Notes under the pieces: model-generated
Database searches by the model: none
Seen by the model: the letters and a program-made list of their open reading frames with translations, nothing else
Told to the model about the DNA's origin: nothing
Shown: piece after piece, positions 48,358-55,830 of the stretch
How the letters are laid out: every line of letters starts with the position of its first letter
Numbering within the stretch: the first letter of the stretch is position 1
Made by a program: the position numbers and the translations under genes
Source of the DNA: Acinetobacter sp. ANC 4173
Lineage (GTDB): Bacteria; Pseudomonadota; Gammaproteobacteria; Pseudomonadales; Moraxellaceae
DNA: 64,000 bases
NCBI RefSeq assembly: GCF_004331255.1
Contig: NZ_SJOF01000012.1
Span: forward strand, 1 to 64,000
Direction of reading: 5' to 3'

Positions 48358-49104
48358 CTATATTTTTTCAGCAACTATAAATTCTGCACCAACAAATGAA
48401 GAATCATCTATTAAACCCTTATTTAGTATCCTATTAGATAAACTATTACTGAATCTCAATATATTTTTCATTGTGTTGATAGAGAATCTCGGACGCTCCT
48501 CCCAATAATGATGAGCTCCATCCGACATTAAAAATAAGGATAGTTTTCCATCATTTTGAACTAAGTCAGACAAGGAAATACTAAAAAAGTCATATTTACG
48601 TAAAAATTTTTCAGAAATAGCAGAGGTTATAATATTTCCGCCATCCAATTCTTTTAGCTCTTTCTTTGTATAAATTTTTTCATCTAAGAATTTTTGATGT
48701 TGCGTATGATCTTTTGTTAAACACTGTAGCTTATTATCAATTAAAACATATAAACGACAATCACCAATATGAGCAATATATAATTTATCTTTATTTAAAT
48801 AGGCAAGGGTAAGAGTAGTTGCTGCATTCTTATAATTCTCATTATTAGTTGTTATTTTTCTGAGGCTATCTTTTAACTCAGAAAATAAAGTTTCACCATC
48901 ACTAAAATCAAAGCTTTTTAATTTATTTAAATATTCAATAGTGTTAGATGATGCATGATAAGCTCCTTCATACGAACCAACTCCATCAGCTACAGCAAGA
49001 ATAAAGCCATCATTAACTTTTTTTGCAACTAAAATGCTATCCTCATTTTGCTTTGAATCAATCTTTGGATAAGAAAAAGCTGCACTTCTAAACAAACTAA
49101 TCAT
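48358..49104 (-). CDS. PP2C-family Ser/Thr protein phosphatase
   Basis: A 248-residue metal-dependent phosphatase with all metal-binding motifs: NED (20-22), ADGVGSYEG (39-47), HIGDCRLYV (112-120), LMSDGAHHYW (192-201) and DDSSF (233-237). It is cytoplasmic, with no membrane segment or sensor domain. Its ATG overlaps the kinase stop (ATGA), so the two are translated together and the phosphatase probably reverses the kinase. Base composition is far more AT-rich than the neighbours, suggesting transfer. Confidence 0.9.
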   Translation of the reverse strand: MISLFRSAAFSYPKIDSKQNEDSILVAKKVNDGFILAVADGVGSYEGAYHASSNTIEYLNKLKSFDFSDGETLFSELKDSLRKITTNNENYKNAATTLTLAYLNKDKLYIAHIGDCRLYVLIDNKLQCLTKDHTQHQKFLDEKIYTKKELKELDGGNIITSAISEKFLRKYDFFSISLSDLVQNDGKLSLFLMSDGAHHYWEERPRFSINTMKNILRFSNSLSNRILNKGLIDDSSFVGAEFIVAEKI

Positions 49105-49865
49105 TCTTCTACCCCAACTAATGAATCTAATTCCGTAAGTATTTCATCTATATTATTGTATCGTTTTGATGGACGACGATTTGTAGCTTTTTCAATCATT
49201 GAGTCAAACTCATTATCTATCGCTAATTCCTCTAAAAGCACCCCTATAGCAAAAATATCACTTTGTGGACTGTATTGCTGTCCACCACATTCAGGTGCTA
49301 TATATCTTTCTGTCCCCATCGCAGGATCGTTAATTCGAGTTAATACAATTGAATTAGGATCTTGCATTAAATTCTTAACCAACCCGAAATCACCTATTTT
49401 ATAAGTATCATCAAACTTTAAAACATTTCTTGGTTTAATATCTCGATGTAACAAATCGTTATCATGGATACATTTAACACCATTCAATACACATCTAAAA
49501 GCATGTATTTTTTCTACCTTATTTAATCTATTTGCTTTAATCTCTTTACTCAAATCTTTGTCAGCTAAATCCATTAGATACCATGGATTATTATTGTCTA
49601 TAGAATGCAAATATATTGGTACTATATTTTTATGAGGACACTTTTCTTGATAAAGAATTTCACGTTCAAATCTTTTAATAATATCAGCGCGTACTACGCC
49701 TTGACTCGTATATATATATGGATCTGCAGCAAGACTTTTTCTAGCAAACTGACCAGGACAGCGCTCCATTTTAGAATTATAAAGCTCTACCCGCTCAACT
49801 AATCCAAAGCCACCACTACCTATCTCTTCTTTTATATCAAGAAGATAATTCCCATGTTCAATCAT
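49101..49865 (-). CDS. Ser/Thr protein kinase (Hanks type)
   Basis: A 254-residue cytoplasmic kinase comprising little besides the catalytic domain. It has a glycine loop GSGGFG (16-21), ATP lysine K43 in FARKSL, HRDIKPRN (140-147), DFG (159-161), an activation segment with MGTERYIAPE (183-192) and SDIFAIG. All catalytic residues are intact, so it should be active. It has no PASTA, FHA or membrane part. It is AT-rich like its partner phosphatase. It may belong to a defence or stress module, or regulate the neighbouring T6SS. Confidence 0.9.
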   Translation of the reverse strand: MIEHGNYLLDIKEEIGSGGFGLVERVELYNSKMERCPGQFARKSLAADPYIYTSQGVVRADIIKRFEREILYQEKCPHKNIVPIYLHSIDNNNPWYLMDLADKDLSKEIKANRLNKVEKIHAFRCVLNGVKCIHDNDLLHRDIKPRNVLKFDDTYKIGDFGLVKNLMQDPNSIVLTRINDPAMGTERYIAPECGGQQYSPQSDIFAIGVLLEELAIDNEFDSMIEKATNRRPSKRYNNIDEILTELDSLVGVEE

Positions 49866-49879
49866 TATTTTTCACATCA

Positions 49880-49911
49880 AAAAACCCCACATAACTGTAG
49901 GGCTTTTTTTT
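49880..49911. terminator. Terminator between acnD and the kinase gene
   Basis: On the minus strand CCCTACA / TGTGGGG pair (7 bp, one G-U) around GTTA, followed by TTTTTT, 25 bp beyond the acnD stop. T runs flank both sides. Confidence 0.8.
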
Positions 49912-49935
49912 AACAAATTCAAATACTTTTAATAA

Positions 49936-52560
49936 TTAAGCTCTTAATTGCTCTTTCTCTTCTTGGCTTTCCAAAAAGTCCTGAGCAAAACGCTGAAGCA
50001 CACCACCCGCTTCATATACAGAAACTTCTTCTTCTGTATCTAAACGGCAAGTGACAGGCACTTCCACAATCTCACTCTTACCTTCAGCCGTTGCACGCTC
50101 AATCACTAAAGTTAAAGTCGAACGTGGCGCGATATTACCAATCACGCTATAAAGCTCTGTACCATCTAATTTTAAAGTCTTGCGGTTTACACCTGCTTTA
50201 AACTCAAGCGGTAACACACCCATACCCACCAAGTTAGTACGGTGAATACGCTCAAAACCTTCTGCTACAATGGCTTCAACACCTGCAAGGCGTACACCTT
50301 TCGCAGCCCAGTCACGGCTTGAACCCTGACCGTAGTCAGCACCCGCAATGATGATCAGCGGTTGCTTACGGTTCATGTAGGTTTCAATCGCTTCCCACAT
50401 CCGCATCACTTCGCCTTCTGGCTCTACACGCGCTTTTGAACCTTGCTTGATCGTACCGTCAGAACGACGAACCATTTCATTAAACAATTTCGGGTTGGCA
50501 AATGTTGCACGTTGTGCAGTCAAGTGATCACCACGGTGGGTTGCGTATGAGTTGAAGTCTTCTTCAGGTACGCCCATTTTATGAAGGTATTCACCCGCAG
50601 CCGAATCCATCATAATCGCGTTTGAAGGCGATAAATGGTCTGTGGTGATGTTGTCACCCAAAATGGCAAGTGGACGCATGTTCGCTAAAGTACGAGGTGC
50701 AGCCAACGCCCCTTCCCAATATGGCGGACGGCGGATGTAAGTACTTTGTGGGCGCCAGTCATAAAGGGGACTTTCGGCTTCTACGCTTACGCCTAAGTCA
50801 AACATTGGAATGTAGACTTTACGGAACTGTTCAGGTTTCACAGCTTCTTTAACGAGTGCATCAATTTCAGCATCCGATGGCCAGATGTCTTTCAGGTAAA
50901 TCGGGTTACCGTCTTTGTCATGACCCAAAGCATCTTTTTCGATGTCAAAACGAATGGTCCCTGCAATTGCATACGCCACGACAAGCGGTGGAGATGCCAA
51001 GAACGCTTGTTTTGCATATGGATGGATACGGCCATCAAAGTTACGGTTACCCGAAAGTACCGCTGTTGCGTACAAGTCACGGTCAATGATTTCTTGTTGG
51101 ATGACTGGATCTAACGCACCCGACATCCCGTTACATGTCGTACAAGCATACGCCACAATACCAAAACCCAGTTGCTCTAAGTCTTTTAGAACACCCGCTT
51201 CTTCAAGATATAAAGCTGCTGCTTTTGAACCCGGTGCAAATGATGATTTCACCCAAGGTTTACGCACTAAACCTAGCTCATTTGCTTTACGCGCCAATAA
51301 ACCTGCGGCCACGGTGTTACGTGGGTTTGAGGTATTGGTACATGAAGTAATCGCAGCAATGATGATTGCACCATCTGGCATTAAGCCATCCGTACGGTGC
51401 TCAACCACGCCTGCAATACCTTTCTCTTTCAAGTCAGCAGTAGATACACGTGCATGTGGGTTTGATGGACCTGCAATGTTACGCGTTACTGTTGAAAGAT
51501 CAAAACGAAGTACACGTGGGTACTCGGCTTTGGTCATGTCCGATGCCCAAAGACCGATTTCTTTTGCGTACTGTTCAACCAATGCCACTTGAGCATCTTC
51601 ACGGCCTGTTAGGCGTAAGTAGTCAATCGTGTTCTGGTCGATGTAGAACATTGCAGCCGTAGCGCCATATTCTGGGGTCATATTGGAAATGGTTGCGCGG
51701 TCGCCCACAGACATGCTGTCAGCCCCTTCACCAAAGAACTCAAGGTAAGCACCGACTACACGCTCTTTACGTAAGAACTCAGTGAGTGCCAACACGATGT
51801 CTGTTGCGGTGATGCCTGCTTGACGCTGACCCACAAGCTCAACACCAATAATGTCGGGTAGACGCATCCAAGATGCACGACCCAACATGACATTTTCAGC
51901 TTCTAAACCACCGACACCGACAGAGATTACGCCCAAAGCGTCTGTATGTGGTGTGTGTGAGTCTGTACCTACACATGTGTCTGGGAACGCCACGCCATCA
52001 CGCGCCTGAATCACTGGAGACATTTTCTCCAAGTTGATTTGGTGCATGATACCGTTCCCCGCAGGGATCACATCGACATTTTTAAATGCTGTTTTGGTCC
52101 ACTCAATAAAGTGAAAACGGTCTTCGTTACGACGGTCTTCAACAGCACGGTTTTTTGCAAAAGCGTCTGGGTCAAAACCACCATATTCCACGGCCAAAGA
52201 GTGATCCACGATGAGCTGGGTTGGCACCACTGGGTTGACTTTAGATGGATCTCCCCCTTTGTCAGCAATTGCATCACGCAAGCCTGCAAGGTCAACCAAT
52301 GCTGTTTGCCCCAAGATGTCGTGACACACCACACGCGCAGGGTACCAAGGAAAGTCCAAGTCCTGACGGCGTTCAATCAACTGCGTTAAATAATCAGTTA
52401 AATTTTCTGCATCAGCTTTACGTACAAGCTGCTCTGCCAACACTTTAGAAGTGTAAGGCAGTTTTTCGTATGCGCCTGGCTGAATATCTTCTACGGCTTG
52501 ACGCACGTCGTAATATTCAAGCTGAGTACCTGCCAGCAGTTTACGGTATTTTGTGTTCAT
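49936..52560 (-). CDS. acnD: Fe/S-dependent 2-methylcitrate dehydratase AcnD
   Basis: An 874-residue aconitase-family enzyme. Cluster ligands appear in AITSCTNTSNP and YACTTCNGMSG, and GADYGQGSSRDWAAKG forms part of the swivel-domain active site. The opening [20 protein letters not shown] and the prpB-prpC context favour AcnD over housekeeping AcnA. It dehydrates 2-methylcitrate in propionate breakdown. It starts within the prpC stop (TAATG). No prpF isomerase follows, although AcnD usually needs one. Confidence 0.9.
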   Translation of the reverse strand: MNTKYRKLLAGTQLEYYDVRQAVEDIQPGAYEKLPYTSKVLAEQLVRKADAENLTDYLTQLIERRQDLDFPWYPARVVCHDILGQTALVDLAGLRDAIADKGGDPSKVNPVVPTQLIVDHSLAVEYGGFDPDAFAKNRAVEDRRNEDRFHFIEWTKTAFKNVDVIPAGNGIMHQINLEKMSPVIQARDGVAFPDTCVGTDSHTPHTDALGVISVGVGGLEAENVMLGRASWMRLPDIIGVELVGQRQAGITATDIVLALTEFLRKERVVGAYLEFFGEGADSMSVGDRATISNMTPEYGATAAMFYIDQNTIDYLRLTGREDAQVALVEQYAKEIGLWASDMTKAEYPRVLRFDLSTVTRNIAGPSNPHARVSTADLKEKGIAGVVEHRTDGLMPDGAIIIAAITSCTNTSNPRNTVAAGLLARKANELGLVRKPWVKSSFAPGSKAAALYLEEAGVLKDLEQLGFGIVAYACTTCNGMSGALDPVIQQEIIDRDLYATAVLSGNRNFDGRIHPYAKQAFLASPPLVVAYAIAGTIRFDIEKDALGHDKDGNPIYLKDIWPSDAEIDALVKEAVKPEQFRKVYIPMFDLGVSVEAESPLYDWRPQSTYIRRPPYWEGALAAPRTLANMRPLAILGDNITTDHLSPSNAIMMDSAAGEYLHKMGVPEEDFNSYATHRGDHLTAQRATFANPKLFNEMVRRSDGTIKQGSKARVEPEGEVMRMWEAIETYMNRKQPLIIIAGADYGQGSSRDWAAKGVRLAGVEAIVAEGFERIHRTNLVGMGVLPLEFKAGVNRKTLKLDGTELYSVIGNIAPRSTLTLVIERATAEGKSEIVEVPVTCRLDTEEEVSVYEAGGVLQRFAQDFLESQEEKEQLRA

Positions 52561-53711
52561 TAACCACGCTCCGCCAATGGTTTAAATTCGAGGTTTTCAG
52601 GGCCTGTGTAGTTCGCGCTAGGACGAATAATCTTGCCATCTTGACGCTGTTCGATTACATGTGCAGACCAACCCGCAGTACGTGCAATCACGAACAATGG
52701 GGTGAACATAGCCGTTGGAACGCCCATTAAGTGGTAGCTCACCGCACTGAACCAGTCAAGGTTCGGGAACATGTTTTTCACTTCTTTCATCACGGCTTCT
52801 AAACGTTCCGCAATCAAATACATTTTTTTGTTTTCTTGCGTATTGGCCAATTCAAGTGCGACTTGCTTAATCACTTCGTTACGTGGGTCAGCAATGGTGT
52901 AAACAGGATGGCCAAAACCAATCACCACTTCTTTATTTTCTACACGCTTACGAATGTCTGCTTCTGCTTCGTCTGCGTTGTCGTAACGCTGTTGAATCAC
53001 GAATGCAACTTCGTTCGCACCACCATGTTTCGGACCACGTAATGCACCAATTGCACCTGCGATAGTTGAGTACATATCTGAACCTGTACCTGCAATCACA
53101 CGTGAAGTGAAGGTAGATGCATTAAACTCATGCTCTGCGTACAAAATCAACGACGTATGCATCGCTTGAATCCATTGTTCACATGGTTTTTCACCGTGTA
53201 ACAAATGCAGGAAGTGCGCACCAATTGAGTCATCATCGGTTTCCACTTCAATGCGTTTGCCGTTGTGGCTAAAGTGGTACCAGTAAAGCAACATTGAACC
53301 GAAAGATGCCATTAACTTGTCTGCGATGTCGCGTGCACCCGCATAGTTATGGTCTTCATGTTCTGGGGTTAAGCAACCAAGAACCGAAACACCTGTACGC
53401 ATCACGTCCATTGGGTGTGCATACGGTGGGAGCTGTTCTAAAGCTGCTTTAAGTGATGCAGGTAAACCACGAAGTGCTTTCAGTTTATTTTTATAGGCTT
53501 TGAGTTCCGCTTTATTCGGTAATTTGCCATGAACCAAAAGGTAAGCCACTTCTTCAAATTCGCTTTGACCGGCAAGGTCTAAAATGTCATAACCACGGTA
53601 GTGCAAGTCGTTACCGCTACGTCCAACAGTACACAGGGCTGTATTGCCCGCTACTTGCCCGCTAAGTGCGACTGATTTTTTAGGCTTGAATCCGTTTGTT
53701 GTTGCATTCAT
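52560..53711 (-). CDS. prpC: 2-methylcitrate synthase
   Basis: A 383-residue citrate-synthase-family enzyme condensing propionyl-CoA with oxaloacetate. Visible are [20 protein letters not shown] near the start, [28 protein letters not shown] region (in part) with GGANEV, and [15 protein letters not shown] with the catalytic His. The length and opening are of the PrpC type rather than GltA. It lies 97 bp downstream of prpB, with a long hairpin in that gap. Confidence 0.93.
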   Translation of the reverse strand: MNATTNGFKPKKSVALSGQVAGNTALCTVGRSGNDLHYRGYDILDLAGQSEFEEVAYLLVHGKLPNKAELKAYKNKLKALRGLPASLKAALEQLPPYAHPMDVMRTGVSVLGCLTPEHEDHNYAGARDIADKLMASFGSMLLYWYHFSHNGKRIEVETDDDSIGAHFLHLLHGEKPCEQWIQAMHTSLILYAEHEFNASTFTSRVIAGTGSDMYSTIAGAIGALRGPKHGGANEVAFVIQQRYDNADEAEADIRKRVENKEVVIGFGHPVYTIADPRNEVIKQVALELANTQENKKMYLIAERLEAVMKEVKNMFPNLDWFSAVSYHLMGVPTAMFTPLFVIARTAGWSAHVIEQRQDGKIIRPSANYTGPENLEFKPLAERG

Positions 53712-53754
53712 GAGATCTTCCTTCTTCCATTGGGTGGATCAATTCGTTTTTATG

Positions 53755-53790
53755 CTTTGCGTCAGTTTTATTTCCTAGACTGACACAAAG
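53755..53790. repeat. Hairpin between prpB and prpC
   Basis: A 12-bp stem with a single G-U type mismatch (CTTTGCGTCAGT / ACTGACACAAAG) and a 12-nt loop in the 97-bp gap. There is no strong T tract, so it is more likely an mRNA processing or stability element than a full terminator. Confidence 0.65.
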
Positions 53791-53808
53791 ATTTTTATGG
53801 TTAAACTG

Positions 53809-54693
53809 TTATTTATTTTTAACAAAAGAGGCATCAAGGTATTGTTCAAACGCATGGTAGTTAATGCGGTCATACAATTCTTGACGCGTTTGCATAGTAT
53901 CGACCACGTTCTTTTGTGTGCCTTCTTTACGTAAAGTGGTGTAGACATTTTCCGCTGCCTTGTTCATGGCACGGAAAGCCGACAGTGGATAAAGCGCAAT
54001 GCTGACATCCGCAGAAGCCAATTCCTCTGTGGTGAATAATGGCGTAGAACCGAATTCAGTAATGTTTGCCAAAATTGGAACATGCGTTGCAGCAGCAAAT
54101 TGTTTATACATCGCCAATTCGGTAATCGCTTCTGGGAACAACATGTCCGCGCCTGCTTCAATATAAGCACCTGCACGGTCAATTGCAGCTTGCAAACCTT
54201 CTACCGCCAAAGCATCGGTACGCGCCATAATCACGAACTTGTCATCACCACGTGCATCAACCGCCGCTTTAATACGGTCTACCATTTCTTGTTGTGAAAC
54301 AATGGCTTTGTTTGGACGGTGACCACAACGTTTCGCACCGACTTGGTCTTCAATATGCATAGCCGCTGCACCAAACTTGATGAGTGCTTTTGTAGTACGG
54401 GCAATGTTAAATGCTGAAGCACCAAAACCTGTGTCGGCATCAACCAATAAAGGCAAGTCACATACATCGGTAATACGGCGTACATCCGTCAGTACATCAT
54501 CGAGGTTACTAATACCTAAGTCAGGCAAACCCAAAGAACCGGCTGCTACACCACCGCCAGATAAATAAATGGCTTTGTAACCTGCACGCTTTGCCAATAA
54601 GGCGTGATTAGCATTGATGGTTCCGACCACTTGTAGTGGATGTTCACTTGCAACCGCATCACGGAATTTCTGCCCTGCTGATAACGTTGACAT
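53809..54693 (-). CDS. prpB: Methylisocitrate lyase
   Basis: A 294-residue isocitrate-lyase-family enzyme splitting 2-methylisocitrate to pyruvate and succinate. It has [10 protein letters not shown] (82-91) with the Mg-binding aspartates and the catalytic KRCGH with C123. The frame begins at 54717, but the ATG at 54693 has GGAGG 5-6 nt upstream and matches the family ([15 protein letters not shown]). It is the first enzyme gene after the regulator, 23 bp downstream. Confidence 0.95.
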   Translation of the reverse strand: MSTLSAGQKFRDAVASEHPLQVVGTINANHALLAKRAGYKAIYLSGGGVAAGSLGLPDLGISNLDDVLTDVRRITDVCDLPLLVDADTGFGASAFNIARTTKALIKFGAAAMHIEDQVGAKRCGHRPNKAIVSQQEMVDRIKAAVDARGDDKFVIMARTDALAVEGLQAAIDRAGAYIEAGADMLFPEAITELAMYKQFAAATHVPILANITEFGSTPLFTTEELASADVSIALYPLSAFRAMNKAAENVYTTLRKEGTQKNVVDTMQTRQELYDRINYHAFEQYLDASFVKNK

Positions 54694-54716
54694 ACGTCCT
54701 CCCTCTCTCTTCATCA

Positions 54717-55400
54717 TTAAATTAGGTTTTGTTCAATGTTTTGATAAGACGCAGCAATGTGGCGCCGCATCAGTAATTCCGCCAGTTCTGCATCACCATC
54801 GGCAATGGCATCTAAAATACGGATATGTTCCGACAAGGCTCGATGCGGACGATTGGGCGTTTTGGAATACTGAATTCGATACATCCGAATCAGGTGATAC
54901 AACTCATCACATAACATCTTTTCCAAAGTTTTATTGCCACAATTCTTGATGATGCAATAATGAAAATCGTCCTGACCTTCTTGTAAGTAATAGCCCTTAC
55001 CTTCTTTAAAATTCGGGTCTTGCGCATGTAAGTGCAGCACTTCACGCAAATTTAAAATCTGCTGTTTGTCGATGCTTTGTGCAGCCAAACGGCAAGCCAA
55101 ACCTTCCAAGTTTTCACGAATTTGATACAGCTCAAACAATTGTTGATGCGATAAAGACACGACGCGTGCACCAACATGAGCGGTGCGCTCCACCAATTTT
55201 TGCCCTTCTAAGCGGTGGATCGCTTCCCGTAAAGGACCACGACTGATGCCATACACACGCGCCAGCTCAGGTTCAGAAATTTTACTCCCCGCTGCAATTT
55301 CACCACTCACAATCGCAGTTTGAATTTTTCTGAAAATCTGGTCGGTTAAAGTCGCTGTAGCGACTTGTTTTGTCTGTGGAGACAGCTCGTCAATTTGCAT
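54717..55400 (-). CDS. GntR-family (FCD) regulator of the prp operon
   Basis: A 227-residue regulator: N-terminal winged helix (about 15-85, with [26 protein letters not shown]) and C-terminal FCD effector domain (about 90-220, with conserved DFHYCI and late histidines for metal). It is first in the prpB-prpC-acnD operon and probably represses it until a 2-methylcitrate-pathway intermediate accumulates. Palindromic ATTGTCAACAAT-type operators lie directly before its start codon. Confidence 0.9.
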   Translation of the reverse strand: MQIDELSPQTKQVATATLTDQIFRKIQTAIVSGEIAAGSKISEPELARVYGISRGPLREAIHRLEGQKLVERTAHVGARVVSLSHQQLFELYQIRENLEGLACRLAAQSIDKQQILNLREVLHLHAQDPNFKEGKGYYLQEGQDDFHYCIIKNCGNKTLEKMLCDELYHLIRMYRIQYSKTPNRPHRALSEHIRILDAIADGDAELAELLMRRHIAASYQNIEQNLI

Positions 55401-55519
55401 ATTGTCAACAATCAGATCAATTATTAGCTAAAATAAGCACAAATAAATTAAAATGCAACAAGATTGTCAACAACTTTGGTATTAGAGTTGCAAATGTGAT
55501 GGACGAAGACTTGACAACG
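55401..55519 (-). promoter_or_regulatory. Candidate operators of the prp GntR regulator
   Basis: ATTGTCAACAAT (55401-55412), a palindrome save for its two central bases, touches the start codon of the regulator. A second near copy ATTGTCAACAACT lies at 55463-55475 and a weaker CTTGACAACGT at 55509-55519. TTGT-N2-ACAA palindromes are typical of FCD-type GntR proteins. The rest of the gap to 55776 shows no gene. Confidence 0.65.
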
Positions 55520-55776
55520 TTTAAGTAAAATCATATCGGGTATCCGTTCTGAAGATGTTTCCACACAACACTTATAAAATTTATTTTAATTCAATATCTT
55601 AAATCTTATTTCCATGCTTATTCTGTGATAGAACTGCAATTTTTATATCCATGTCGTGACCTGCTCTATCAACACTTGGGTTGAGTCCAATCACGACGTT
55701 GTCCTGAATGACCCTTGAGTTTTATTGTCGACACTTCAGTTTTTGTTTTGTTCTATCTGTTATGCCGTAAACGGAA

Positions 55777-55806
55777 AAAAGCCTCAAGGAAATGCTTGAG
55801 GCTTTT
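55777..55806 (-). terminator. Terminator after the P-type ATPase gene
   Basis: A perfect 12-bp stem AAAAGCCTCAAG / CTTGAGGCTTTT with a 6-nt loop, 25 bp beyond the ATPase stop. Confidence 0.92.
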
Positions 55807-55830
55807 GTTACCATTTATATGCTGCTGGAC

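Noticed and set aside
49101..49865. Calling the kinase PpkA and the phosphatase PppA of the T6SS
   Set aside because: The kinase lacks the membrane and periplasmic parts of PpkA, no Fha gene is present, and the pair is separated from the T6SS operons by two terminated genes and differs in base composition.
50942..51592. A 216-codon open frame on the plus strand inside acnD
   Set aside because: It is antisense to well-conserved acnD codons, has no ribosome site and no recognisable protein character; a shadow frame.
49936..52560. Housekeeping aconitase AcnA
   Set aside because: The prpB-prpC neighbours and the N-terminal sequence fit the methylcitrate dehydratase AcnD better.
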